This document shows positions 49,963 to 61,731 of a stretch of DNA of 64,000 nucleotides, in pieces (position 1 is the stretch's first letter; every line of letters starts with the position of its first letter). Both the position numbers and the translations under genes were made by a program. Source of the stretch: Deltaproteobacteria bacterium (GTDB taxonomy: Bacteria; Myxococcota_A; UBA796; UBA2385); the NCBI GenBank assembly GCA_016792625.1, contig JAEUKK010000176.1, positions 95,908 to 159,907 of the forward strand. The letters run 5' to 3'. The notes under the pieces were generated by a model. That model was not told the DNA's origin. It ran no database searches and worked only from the letters and a program-made list of their open reading frames with translations.

Positions 49963-52900
49963 TCAGCGCTCTGCCGCGTCGAGCGCCTCGTCGAGGCTCA
50001 AGGCGCCCGCCGCGGGGGCCTCGGGGCTGCTGCGGTCGAGGGCGGCGAGGTCCCAGAGGCGGGCGGTGGCGTCCCAGCTCGCCGTGACCAGCAGGCGGCT
50101 GTCGGCGCCGATGTCGACGCCCGAGATCCGCCCGCTGTGACCCGACAGAATGGCCCGCAGCGCGCCATCTTCAGCGGAGAACACCCGGGCGGTGTGGTCG
50201 GTGAGCCCGACCACCACCCAGCGCCCGTCGGGGGAGAGGCTGAGGTCCATCAGCCGGGCGGGCACGGTCACCCGCCAGCGCTCCACGCCCTTGTCGAGCA
50301 GCCAGACGGCCTCTTCGGCGCCGGCGGCCACCCGCTCTCCGCGCGCGTCGACGTCAGCGGCGATGACCCCGGGCTGCGGCGGCAGCGGCGCGCAGCTTAG
50401 CTGTGCCGCGCTGCGGACCACCCCGACCACCCCGCCCTCGCCGACGATCACGCCGACCTCGCCCCGCGGGGCTTGGCCGACGTCGATCCAGGTCGCCGCA
50501 GGGCAGCCGGTCAGCGGTGCGGGCAGCGGCGCCCCCGGCCGCAGGGCCACCGCCGGCGTGGCCACGTAGGTGCCGATCAGCAGGGCACCCTCGGCCAGCG
50601 CGCCGATCCGGCGCAGCTGCAGGCCGCGGTCGGCGGGCTGGCCCGCGGCCTCGGCGAGCGCGACGAGGGCGCTGCCTTCGAGGCTTGGGCCCGCAGGGGC
50701 CCCGTCGACGCCCAGGGGCTCGGGGGTCGGGTCGGAGCTGTCGGCCCCCGTTCGGGCGAACCACACGACCTCGGGGCCGGCCCAGGCGGCGGCCTTGGCC
50801 ACCTGGGTGCCCACCGGCTGGCGGGCCAGCACCGCCGCGTCGGCGAGCCCGAGGACCAGCGCGTCGCCCCGGCCGTGCGTGGTGGCCAGGCGGCGCTGGT
50901 CTGGAGAGAATGACGCGCTGGTGAGCCCTTCTGTGAAATTGAAGGTGTGAGCCGGGCCCGCGCCGGGCGGCCGCCAAGCGCTGCGCCGGTCGGGCTCGGC
51001 CACCCAGAGCTCACCGGAGCTGCTCCAGCGCAGGTCACGGCTGTGGTACGCGGGCACCCGGCCGACCGACCGCAGATCGGGGAGGGTGAACAGCTCGACG
51101 GGGCCACGATCGGCGGCGACCGCCAGCCAGCGCTCGTCGGGCGAGATCGCGAGCAGCGCGGGCGTGCCCCCCGAGCGCAGGGCCGCGTGCGCCACCTCAC
51201 CCCCGGGGATGCGCACCGCCGCCAAGGCCCCGCGCACGCCCGAGAGCACGAGCAGCCCGCCGCTGCCGCTCAGCTCGGCCGGGCCGACCCCGTGAAAGGC
51301 CTCGTAGGTCGCCGGGTTCGGCAGCTCGAGGCTCGGGCCGCTGCCCACGGCCCCGAGGCGCAGCCGCCCGTCGCCGCAGGCCGCCGCCCACCGGCCGGCC
51401 GCCCGATCGAGGGTCGCGCCCTCCACCGCCGCGCCCAGGCAGAGCAGCTCGGCGAGCTGGTGCCCGGTGTACACATCGAGGGGCACGCCCCAAACCGGGG
51501 GTTGCACCGGCCAGATGCGGCGGGTCCATGAGCCGAAGCCCCGCCAGTCGCCGTCGAGCTGGGCGCCATCCCCGCGCCGCAGCGCCACCGGGGGCACGGG
51601 CCCGCCGCCGGCCGGCGAGAGGAAGATCAGGTCGTGATCGACGCGGACCTGCCCGGGCGCGCCGGCCCAGCGCCAAGCGGTGGCCCCGGCCACGCGGCGC
51701 TCCACCCCGTCGAGGTGAATGCACAGCACGTCATCCTCGCCGAGCAGTCGGGGCTGCGCGCAGCCGGGCAGCTCGACCTGGCCGCTGCGGGTGGGGCCGG
51801 GCTCGACCGCCGCCGCCATCAGCACCCCCCAGGCCTCGGGTGCGGGCCCCGCGGCCACCGCCCGGCCGGCCAGGGCGGCGGCCACCGCCAGATCGCCGTC
51901 GGCGAGCGCAGCCCGGGCCTGCACCTCGAGGGCCCGGCCCAGCGCGGCCTCGGTCTCTTGGTTGGCCGCGACCACCAGATCACGCTCGGCGGCGAGGCGC
52001 GCCGCCGCCCAGACCCCGAGGCCCGCCAGCAGCAGAACCGCGACGCCCGCGACCAAAAGGGGCGCCCGCCAGGCCCGCACCAGCCGCACCAGCAGCTCGC
52101 GCGGCGTGTAGCGGTGGGCCTCGACCCGCCGCCCGTCGATGAAGGCGGCCACGTCGGCGGCCAAGGCGCCCGCGTCTGGGTAGCGGTCGGCCGGATGTGC
52201 GGCGAGCGCGCGGTCGGCGATCGCCCGCAGCTCGGGCGGGCCGCTGCGGAGGGCGCGGCGGTCGGGAGAGGGTGTGGGCTCGTGCAAGATCGCCCGCAGC
52301 ACGGCGCCCAAGGCCCAGACGTCAGCGGTGGGGGCGGCCGGGGCGCCCGCGGCCTGCTCGGGCGCCATCCAGCCCGGGGTGCCGGCCGGTGCGCCGCCCC
52401 CGGCCCCGGCCCGGCAAGCGAGGCCCCAGTCGACCACCTGGGTCTCGCCAAAGGCGCCCACCACGATGTTGTCGGGCTTGACGTCGCGGTGGACCACCCC
52501 GTGCGCGTGGGCGTGGGCCAAGGCGTGGCAGGCGTCGAGGTAGTGGCGCAGCAGCCCGAGGCGCCCGAGCGGATCGGCCCGCTCGTCGAGGGCCGCGCGC
52601 AGGGGGCGGCCCCGCAGCAGGCGCATCGTGTAGAAGGGGCGCCCGTCGGGGCCGAGCCCGCGGTCATGCACGGTGACCACGCCGGGATGGTCGAGCGCGG
52701 CGGTGATCTGGGCCTCGCGGGCCAGCCGACCGGCGAGGTCTTCGCCGGGCCCCGCCTCTTTGAGCGCCACGTCGCGGTCGAGCACCCGGTCGTGGGCGAG
52801 CCAGACCGCGCCCATGCCGCCCCGGCCGATGAGGCCCACCCGCGTGTAGCGCTCGGACGGGGACAGCGTGGGGGACGCTGCTTCGGAGTGCTCGCCCGCC

Positions 52901-52986
52901 TCGCCGACCACGCTGCCGCAGCCCAGGCCCGGCGTGCTCTCGGGCGCGCCGGCGGGCGGTGGAGGGGCGTGCGCGGGCGGGGGCAT
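49963..52986 (-). CDS. Ser/Thr protein kinase with a WD40-like beta-propeller
   Basis: A 1007-residue receptor-like kinase. Kinase domain about residues 45-300: GRGGMGAVWLAHD, VALKE lysine, HRDVKPDN, APE-like GWMAPEQ. DFG is replaced by DWG (VVDWGLA). One membrane helix follows near residue 312 (APLLVAGVAVLLLAGLGVWAA), then a short helical segment and about 550 residues of beta-propeller-like repeats, ending in clear WD40 blades (LSLSPDGRWVVVGLTDHTARVFS and ISGVDIGADSRLLVTASWDATARLWD). The propeller would lie in the periplasm and the kinase in the cytoplasm. It is the last gene of a leftward operon, 47 bases after the FHA gene. Confidence 0.93.
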   Translation of the reverse strand: MPPPAHAPPPPAGAPESTPGLGCGSVVGEAGEHSEAASPTLSPSERYTRVGLIGRGGMGAVWLAHDRVLDRDVALKEAGPGEDLAGRLAREAQITAALDHPGVVTVHDRGLGPDGRPFYTMRLLRGRPLRAALDERADPLGRLGLLRHYLDACHALAHAHAHGVVHRDVKPDNIVVGAFGETQVVDWGLACRAGAGGGAPAGTPGWMAPEQAAGAPAAPTADVWALGAVLRAILHEPTPSPDRRALRSGPPELRAIADRALAAHPADRYPDAGALAADVAAFIDGRRVEAHRYTPRELLVRLVRAWRAPLLVAGVAVLLLAGLGVWAAARLAAERDLVVAANQETEAALGRALEVQARAALADGDLAVAAALAGRAVAAGPAPEAWGVLMAAAVEPGPTRSGQVELPGCAQPRLLGEDDVLCIHLDGVERRVAGATAWRWAGAPGQVRVDHDLIFLSPAGGGPVPPVALRRGDGAQLDGDWRGFGSWTRRIWPVQPPVWGVPLDVYTGHQLAELLCLGAAVEGATLDRAAGRWAAACGDGRLRLGAVGSGPSLELPNPATYEAFHGVGPAELSGSGGLLVLSGVRGALAAVRIPGGEVAHAALRSGGTPALLAISPDERWLAVAADRGPVELFTLPDLRSVGRVPAYHSRDLRWSSSGELWVAEPDRRSAWRPPGAGPAHTFNFTEGLTSASFSPDQRRLATTHGRGDALVLGLADAAVLARQPVGTQVAKAAAWAGPEVVWFARTGADSSDPTPEPLGVDGAPAGPSLEGSALVALAEAAGQPADRGLQLRRIGALAEGALLIGTYVATPAVALRPGAPLPAPLTGCPAATWIDVGQAPRGEVGVIVGEGGVVGVVRSAAQLSCAPLPPQPGVIAADVDARGERVAAGAEEAVWLLDKGVERWRVTVPARLMDLSLSPDGRWVVVGLTDHTARVFSAEDGALRAILSGHSGRISGVDIGADSRLLVTASWDATARLWDLAALDRSSPEAPAAGALSLDEALDAAER

Positions 52987-53033
52987 CGGGTCGCGTATCT
53001 CTTCGGCCGCGCGCCTCGCAGCCGCGCCGCCCT

Positions 53034-53942
53034 TCAGGTCAGGTCTTCGACGACATCGCCGGGCAGGAGCACCAGCTCGACCTGCCCGGTGCCGGTGGTG
53101 CGCACCCGGTCGCCGCCGATGCGGGCCTCGCGCAGGCGGGCGCGCAGGCGGCCGAGCAGCACGTCAAAACGTTTGCGCAGCAGGGTGGCGTCGGGCTCAT
53201 CGGGCCAGAGCTCGCCGGCCACGACCTCCCAGGGCGCGGGGCCGCCCAGGGCGACCAGCTCGGACAACAGGCGCGCCGGCTGGCCGGAGAGCAGGAGGGG
53301 GGGCTCCTCTCCGCGCTGGACCTGGGCGGTGTCGTAGCAGGCACGGACCCGGAGGGGCGCGTCGACCCCTCCCGTGCGGCGGGTGGCGCCCCCTCCGCCC
53401 AATTCGAGCTCGACCGCGGTGAAGGTGACGCCGTCCACGTCAAACTCATCGCCTGCCCGCAGGGGGTGATCGACGCCGGCGGCGTCGCGGCGGCGCCAGC
53501 CGTACCCGGTGGTCCAGATGACGCAGGGCGCGTCGGGCTCGAGGCGGGCGACCAGGGCCGGGCTGGGCTTGCCCCGCAGGGCGGCGACCGCGGGCAGGCC
53601 GACCGCGGGCCACCCAGGGCAGCGCACGGCGAGCACCCGATCGGGCAGCTCGACCTCTTCGATGGTCAGCACGAGCTGATCCGCGAGGTGGATCTGCTGG
53701 CCGGCGGCGAGGCGCAGCTCGCTGACCGCCCGGCCGTCGATGGCGAACTTGCGGCGCAGGGCGAGCATCCACAGCTCGCCGCCCCGCAGGCTGATCATCG
53801 CGTGGCCCTCGCTGACCCGGGGGTCGTCGAGGACCAGGGCGGCCGACCAGACCCGCCCGATGAAGTCGCCGTGGCCCAGCGCCGCGCGCCCGCCGTCGGG
53901 CAACCGCAGCCAGACCAGGGGAGAGGAGGTGCTGCTCATCAT
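53034..53942 (-). CDS. FHA domain - winged-helix regulator
   Basis: A 302-residue protein. The N-terminal ~90 residues form a degenerate FHA domain (IGRVWSAALVLDDPRVSEGHAMISLRGGELWMLAL), which would bind phosphothreonine. Residues ~215-300 resemble an OmpR/BTAD-type winged helix (LLSELVALGGPAPWEVVAGELWP...LRKRFDVLLGRLRARLREA, then a GTGQVELVL wing). The middle is a beta-rich region of unknown type. Its ATG overlaps the upstream stop (ATGA), and the kinase gene follows. It probably reads phosphorylation by that kinase (inference). Confidence 0.82.
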   Translation of the reverse strand: MMSSTSSPLVWLRLPDGGRAALGHGDFIGRVWSAALVLDDPRVSEGHAMISLRGGELWMLALRRKFAIDGRAVSELRLAAGQQIHLADQLVLTIEEVELPDRVLAVRCPGWPAVGLPAVAALRGKPSPALVARLEPDAPCVIWTTGYGWRRRDAAGVDHPLRAGDEFDVDGVTFTAVELELGGGGATRRTGGVDAPLRVRACYDTAQVQRGEEPPLLLSGQPARLLSELVALGGPAPWEVVAGELWPDEPDATLLRKRFDVLLGRLRARLREARIGGDRVRTTGTGQVELVLLPGDVVEDLT

Positions 53943-56119
53943 GGGCGGCTCACGGGGTTCTTCTTCTTGATCTTGTCCGCGTCGAGCTTCTCTTGGCGCT
54001 CGGTGGTCGGCCACTCGCCGCCCCGCCAGTCGCGGGGCACGGCGGGCACGGGGAGGGTCAGCACGCCGTCGTCGCGCCAAGCCCCCCGGCTGTCGACGGG
54101 GCCGGAGCCCAGGCGGCGGATCGCGGTCTGGTCGATGTCCTGCATGCGGATGTCGCCGGCGGGGTGCTGGCGGTAGCCGCGGGCGGCCAGATCGGGTGCC
54201 CAGTCGGCGCCCTCACAGGGGCGCGGCTCGTCGCTGAGCGGGAAGATGGCGATGCGGGCGTCTTCGTAGACCGGCGTGCCCAGCGCGGTGCCCAGCTCGC
54301 GGGTCATGCGGCGGGCCCGCGCGCGCAGGGCGTTGTCGGCCAGCGAGGCGGTGGTCGTCGCCGGGGTGAGGGCGTCGAGCTGCAGCACCACGTAGCGGTA
54401 GCCCAGCGTCACCAGCTCAGCTTTGGGCTCGGTGGACAGGGGCTGCACCGGGCCGATGAGCCCGCGCGGATCGACGGTGTAGCCGTAGCTGTCGAGCTCC
54501 TCTTCTTCTCCGGCCAGCGCCGCGTGCAGGCCGCGCAGCCCGGTGCCCTCGCCGGCCCGGCTGGTGCGGGTCTGGCCCAAGCTGAGCAGCTGGGCGATCA
54601 GCGTGTTCTTTTGGCGCAGATCGGCCAGCTCACGGGGCGAGAAGACCGGGTTGTCTTCGAGCATGCCGCCGAGGATCGGCCGCCCGTGGGCGCTTTGGTA
54701 GTAGAGGTGGGCCTGCGTCCAGTCGAAGGGCAGCTCGATGATCGCGCCGGGCGGGCCATCGGCGAGGCAGCGGTAGCCAGCGGGGATGGTCGCGTCCCAG
54801 GTGGGCATGGGGAGCATGTGGTTGTCGCGCAGATCGTGCAGCAGCGGGGCCGAGAGCCCGGCCACCGCGAGCGCGGGCAGCAGGCGACCACGGCGGCGCA
54901 GCGCGGCGAAGAGCAGGCCGAGGCCGATGGGCAGGAGCAGGCCGGTAAAGGCCACGATGCGGGCCGGCCACCACAGCCGCTGCAGGGCGCCCACCGCGCC
55001 GATCATGGCCATGTAGGGGATGTTCGGCAGGCCCACATCGCCCACCAACAGCAGGGGGCCGCAGCCCACCGCCGCGGTCAGGCCCAGCGCGAGCAGCAGG
55101 GGCAGGCGGCGCCGCGGGCCGGCCAAGGCGAGGCCGAGCGCGCCGGCGGCGAGCAGGGGCGGGCTCATCAGCACGGTCTGGATGAGGAAACGCTCGGTGC
55201 CATCCGGGGCGAGCACAAAAAAACCGCCGTAGTGGCGCAGGGGCTGCCAGAGGAAGAGCCCGACGGTCATGTTCTCGACCGTGGTCGGCGGGCTCGAGTG
55301 CAGCGACCAGCGGCCCATGTCGAGCAGGCCGGGCACCTCGGCTTCGCCGGCCTGCAGGGCCAGCGGCACGCCGACCGGCGCCACCGTGATCAGCGCCACG
55401 ACGGCGATCCAGGCGAAGCGCACCAAGCTGCGCAGCCAGCCGCCCCGGGCGGTGGTGAAGCTCACCGCCGCACCCCAGGCGAGGCAAACCAAGCCGCCAA
55501 AGAAGGCGTAGTACCAGTATTGGTAGCCGCTGATCGCCAGCGCGAGGCCGGCGATGGTCGGATCGACCCAGCCCCGGCGGGCCCCGGTGCGCAGCATATG
55601 CCGCACAAAAAGGATGGGGAACAACAGGATGGCCTGAGTCGGCCGCCCCTGCAGCACCTCAAACAACGGAAAGGGAAGGAGCAGGCCCAACAACAGCGCG
55701 GCCCGGCGCGCGAAGGGGTCGGCGACGTGGTCGCCGATCAGCCGCCACAGCGCCACCGCCGAGAGCAGCAGGGCGCCGAGCAAGAAGAGGTTGTAGCCGA
55801 GCACCGGGCCGAGCAAGCGGCGGGGCGGGATGGCGAAGACAGCGTCCAGCACGTTGGTGCCGGTGTGGCCGAAGATGTCTTTGCCCCAGGGGTAGAAGAA
55901 GAGGTCGGTGTGGCCGAGCGCCTTGCCCTGGCCCAGCTCGTGGTCGACGAACCAGTAGAACCACTGGGTGCCCAGCGCATCGACATAGTCGATGCCCAAG
56001 AAGGCGTCGGCCCAGTCGGCCGCCGAGGGCAGCCAGACCGCGCCGATGGCCACGATGAGGCCGAGCAGCACGAGGTGCTCGAGGGGGTGCAGGCGGCGGG
56101 CGCCGCTCGGCGGCCTCAT
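53939..56119 (-). CDS. Polytopic membrane protein, GT-C glycosyltransferase-like
   Basis: A 726-residue protein with about 11 predicted membrane helices in the first ~460 residues and a soluble C-terminal region of about 260 residues. The early loop, DYVDALGTQWFYWFVDHELGQG with acidic residues after helix 1, fits GT-C-type enzymes that use lipid-linked sugars. PTWDATIPAGYRCLADGPPGAIIELPFDW is typical of this family of uncharacterised bacterial membrane proteins. The C-terminus is cationic (KIKKKNP). ATG 56119 overlaps the previous stop (ATGA), as does its own stop with the FHA start. Confidence 0.82.
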   Translation of the reverse strand: MRPPSGARRLHPLEHLVLLGLIVAIGAVWLPSAADWADAFLGIDYVDALGTQWFYWFVDHELGQGKALGHTDLFFYPWGKDIFGHTGTNVLDAVFAIPPRRLLGPVLGYNLFLLGALLLSAVALWRLIGDHVADPFARRAALLLGLLLPFPLFEVLQGRPTQAILLFPILFVRHMLRTGARRGWVDPTIAGLALAISGYQYWYYAFFGGLVCLAWGAAVSFTTARGGWLRSLVRFAWIAVVALITVAPVGVPLALQAGEAEVPGLLDMGRWSLHSSPPTTVENMTVGLFLWQPLRHYGGFFVLAPDGTERFLIQTVLMSPPLLAAGALGLALAGPRRRLPLLLALGLTAAVGCGPLLLVGDVGLPNIPYMAMIGAVGALQRLWWPARIVAFTGLLLPIGLGLLFAALRRRGRLLPALAVAGLSAPLLHDLRDNHMLPMPTWDATIPAGYRCLADGPPGAIIELPFDWTQAHLYYQSAHGRPILGGMLEDNPVFSPRELADLRQKNTLIAQLLSLGQTRTSRAGEGTGLRGLHAALAGEEEELDSYGYTVDPRGLIGPVQPLSTEPKAELVTLGYRYVVLQLDALTPATTTASLADNALRARARRMTRELGTALGTPVYEDARIAIFPLSDEPRPCEGADWAPDLAARGYRQHPAGDIRMQDIDQTAIRRLGSGPVDSRGAWRDDGVLTLPVPAVPRDWRGGEWPTTERQEKLDADKIKKKNPVSRP

Positions 56120-57738
56120 GGGCGGCCCTCGTCTTTTTGGCCGCGGATGGGGCCCCGGCGGGGCGGCGGGCGGCGGGGCGCGACAGGCTGGGCGAGGTGG
56201 CCGTCGGGCAGCTTGACCGCCCCCGTGGTGGGCATGCGCCCGCGCTGGACCTCGACCGAGGGGTGCACCCACCAGCGCACCGCGCAGTCGGGGCGCAGGT
56301 AGCTCGACCAGAGGGGCAGCATGCCCTCGGTGCGCACCAGCTCGTCAAAAGCGGCCGCAGCTTTGGGGAAGCGGGCCTCCCACCCGCGGGTGCCCACCGC
56401 GCAGCCCCAGTCGACGGCGAGCTGAGGGGCCACGCCCCGCCGACCCCCGCCGTGGCGCAGGTCGCTCAGGCCGAGCTCGGTCAGGCCGAGCAGGGTGAGG
56501 CCCAGGCGCCCTGGCTCTTCACCGCCGGGCTCGAAGATGCCCTGGTTGACGGCGATCCGGCACGGGGCCTCGCCACAGGTGGCCGAGATGATCGCCTCGA
56601 CCTCGGCCGCGCCATAGCCCTGCCACGGGCGGTGGAGGTCTTTGATCTCGGTGGCGTAGCCGAGCGTGAGCCCCCGGTCTTCGCCCCGGGGCGGCTTGAG
56701 GTGGGTGGGCAGCACCGCCGCGGCCCAGATCAGCGCGGCGAGCGTGGGGCCCGCGGCGCCCAGCCGGCTCAGGCCGCTCGCGCAGGCCAGGGCGAGCGCC
56801 GGGCCGAGCAGGGTGAAGTTGTCGAAGCCGGCGCGGAAGGTGGCCCACAGCAGGGCGCTCTGGGCGAGCACCGCGAGCGCAAAACGGTGCAGCAGGGGGC
56901 TGTGGGCGGGCATCAGGCTGGCGGCCGAGATGGCCAAGGCCGGGCCGAAGAGCTGCAGCAGCCCGCTGAGCTCGGGGAAGGGCATGCGCTCGACATAGCC
57001 CGCCCGCGCGTTGGCCTTGGCGGTCAGGTAGGTGCCCAGGCCCTGCAGGGTCGGGGCGGCGGCGAGGGCGGCGACCAGGGCCAGCCCGAGCAGGGCCGCG
57101 GGGCGCGGGCGGGGCCCCGCCCACCAAGGCAGGGCGATCAAGGGCGCCCAGGCGAGGCCCGAGGGGCGCAGGCTGAGCGTCAGACCAAGGCAGGCGGCGA
57201 CCGCGCCGAGGCGCAGGGGTGCGCGCAGGCGCGGATCCCCCTGGGTCAGGGCGAGACCAACGAGGACGAGGGCGGCCTCAGGCACGTGGATCCACAGCGT
57301 GCGCGCCTGCAGCGTGACGATGGGCATGCCCGCGCAGAGGCCGACCGCGGCGGCGGCGAGGCCGGGCCCGCCCGCCCGCCGGGCGATGAGGCCGGTCGTG
57401 AGCAAGATCAAGGCGAACCAGCCGACCGTGGGCAGCCGCGCACCCCAGGGGGCGCCGTCGCTGAGCGTGTGGGAGAGGGCCACCAGCACGTTGTACCAGC
57501 CGCTCACCTCGGCCAGCAGCGCGCCGAGCGCCTCGAGGTCGCGCGCGGCGAGGGCGGAGAGGGCCTCGCCGACCCGCTTGAGGTAGAGCCCCGGGTCGGC
57601 CGGCGCGCGCCGGTCGAGCAGCACAAAACGCAGGTGCAAGGCCAGAGAGACCGCGGCCATCCCGGCGCCAAGCAGGTCCCACAGCCCGAGCGGCGCGGCG
57701 AGGGGGGGCGCGCCGCGCGCGTTGGCGAGAGGGGGCAT
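56116..57738 (-). CDS. Polytopic membrane protein, GT-C/GT39-like
   Basis: A 540-residue protein with about 10 predicted membrane helices and a ~150-residue C-terminal soluble part. The layout (first periplasmic loop with Asp, then LRPSGLAWAPLIALPWWAG) resembles dolichyl-phosphate-mannose-type glycosyltransferases, but the diagnostic motif is not certain. The C-terminal tail is Pro/Arg-rich. It lies 32 bases after the Gly/Pro-rich gene and overlaps the next by four bases. Confidence 0.78.
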   Translation of the reverse strand: MPPLANARGAPPLAAPLGLWDLLGAGMAAVSLALHLRFVLLDRRAPADPGLYLKRVGEALSALAARDLEALGALLAEVSGWYNVLVALSHTLSDGAPWGARLPTVGWFALILLTTGLIARRAGGPGLAAAAVGLCAGMPIVTLQARTLWIHVPEAALVLVGLALTQGDPRLRAPLRLGAVAACLGLTLSLRPSGLAWAPLIALPWWAGPRPRPAALLGLALVAALAAAPTLQGLGTYLTAKANARAGYVERMPFPELSGLLQLFGPALAISAASLMPAHSPLLHRFALAVLAQSALLWATFRAGFDNFTLLGPALALACASGLSRLGAAGPTLAALIWAAAVLPTHLKPPRGEDRGLTLGYATEIKDLHRPWQGYGAAEVEAIISATCGEAPCRIAVNQGIFEPGGEEPGRLGLTLLGLTELGLSDLRHGGGRRGVAPQLAVDWGCAVGTRGWEARFPKAAAAFDELVRTEGMLPLWSSYLRPDCAVRWWVHPSVEVQRGRMPTTGAVKLPDGHLAQPVAPRRPPPRRGPIRGQKDEGRP

Positions 57739-57770
57739 GCGTGGGCCTCAGCGGGCGGGCGCCGGGGCGC

Positions 57771-58520
57771 TCAGAGGGCGGGCGCGGCGCCGGCGGGGGC
57801 CGGCGGGCCGCCGGGGACCGGGGCGCCGGCCGGGCCGGGACCAGCGCCGGGGGCGGGCGGACCGCCGGGGACCGCGCCGGCAGCGCCGCCTGCGCCCGGC
57901 TCGTCGCCAAAGTACAGGAAGGGCGGCAGGGGCCGCAAGCCCGCTTGCCCAAAGGCGCTGCGGTAGGGCTGCAGGGCCTTTTGCACGCTGGCGTCGGCGA
58001 GGGTGCAGGGGCCCTTGAGCAGGGTGGCGCGCTGCTCGGCGCTGACCGGCGAGGGCGCGTTCGCCGCGCGCAGCTTGGCGTCAGCCACGTCAAGGAAGCG
58101 GGCCAAGGTGGGGCAGGCGTCGGCCTCGGCGCCGCGCCAGTCGGGCATGCCCGCCAGCGGGAAGAGGTCGTCGGCGGCGTAGCCGGGGGGGGGGCCGAGG
58201 GCGGCGCCGCCCTCGGGGGGCAGCGCGGGCTGGCCGAGGCCACCGGCGGGCGGCGGGCCGCCGGGCGCGCCCCCCACGCCGGGCTGGGCGCCGGGCCCCC
58301 CGGCCATCCCGGGCTGGGCGCCTGGCGCGCCGAGGCCCGCGCCCGCGCCGAGCTCGGCCCCGGGCAGCGGCGGGGTGAGCGCGCCGCCCATCGGCACACC
58401 CGGCGCGCCGAGGCCGGGGCCGAGGCCGTCTTTCTGCGACTCGTTGAGCCGCCAGCCGATGAAGCCGACGTTGACAATCACGAGCAGGGCGATGATCCCT
58501 TGCTGAAGACGAGAAGACAC
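57771..58520 (-). CDS. Single-pass membrane protein with Gly/Pro/Ala-rich region
   Basis: A 249-residue protein. GTG at 58520 gives a short N-terminus and one membrane helix (GIIALLVIVNVGFIGWRL). A collagen-like, Gly/Pro/Ala-rich segment follows (about residues 40-115). Next comes a ~90-residue globular domain with two Cys residues (DACPTLARFL and KGPCTLADA), likely a disulfide, then a second Gly/Pro-rich tail. Probably periplasmic, possibly a stator or scaffold for the operon's membrane enzymes. First gene of the five-gene leftward operon. Confidence 0.7.
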   Translation of the reverse strand: MSSRLQQGIIALLVIVNVGFIGWRLNESQKDGLGPGLGAPGVPMGGALTPPLPGAELGAGAGLGAPGAQPGMAGGPGAQPGVGGAPGGPPPAGGLGQPALPPEGGAALGPPPGYAADDLFPLAGMPDWRGAEADACPTLARFLDVADAKLRAANAPSPVSAEQRATLLKGPCTLADASVQKALQPYRSAFGQAGLRPLPPFLYFGDEPGAGGAAGAVPGGPPAPGAGPGPAGAPVPGGPPAPAGAAPAL

Positions 58521-58973
58521 GACACCCCCGGGCGGCGGACCGCCCGGCAACGTAGCACCCCGCGGCGCGGGCGCAGAGGCAGGGGGACACGAAGTGTTGC
58601 GCCGGGACCGCGCAAAGGTGTTGAGCGGCGACACCTCTTGCGGTACGCTCGTCCCTGTGCCCGCGCTCCCCGCCCGGGCCCCCGCTCTGCAGCCTGATCT
58701 GGGCAGCCCGCAAGCCCGCTGACGATCTCCTGACCTGCTGCCGCGCCCCCGGCGCCCCGCAGGTCGCCCCGCCGACCGCTGGTTCCTGGTTCCCGGCCTC
58801 GCCCGGGCCCTCGGGCTGGTGGTGGCGAAGCTGACGTCCCCGAGGTCATCCTCGCCGACCTTGCCGGCCCTCGGTCCCCCGATCTTGCGCCCCTCTTCGA
58901 AAGCCCCCCTCCTCGTCCGGCCCTCCGAACGCAGTGATCGCGGTCCAACCCGCCGCCCTCCTTGGAGCTCCCC
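58521..58973. promoter_or_regulatory. Divergent regulatory region with promoter and dyads
   Basis: 453 bases between outward-facing genes. A sigma-70-like promoter faces right: TTGAGC (58621-58626), a 17-base spacer, TACGCT (58644-58649). Around it lie three dyads: ACAC-GAA-GTGT (58587-58597), TTGCGC-CGGGACC-GCGCAA (58597-58615), and GGTGT-N9-ACACC (58618-58636), the last overlapping the -35 box. Together they look like operator sites. The promoter is about 325 bases before the MopE-like gene, so the leader would be long. Confidence 0.5.
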
Positions 58974-61496
<2,523 letters not shown>

Positions 61497-61731
61497 TCCA
61501 GGGGGCAGTCCGCAAGCGGCCGCGCCTCGACCCCGCCCTGCCTGGCTCGTCCAGCGCAGCGGCGGGGTCGGTCTTTTCGGCGGTCGGACGCGCGCGGGGC
61601 GCCCCGGCGGCGGGGCCGCCGGCGCCCGCCCTCTGGGCTCGGGCTGCGCCCTCGGTCGGCTGCGCCGACCCGCCGGGGGCGGCCCGCCGGTCGGGCTGGC
61701 GCATCGTGCGGCCGAGCGGGGCCGCGCCGGT

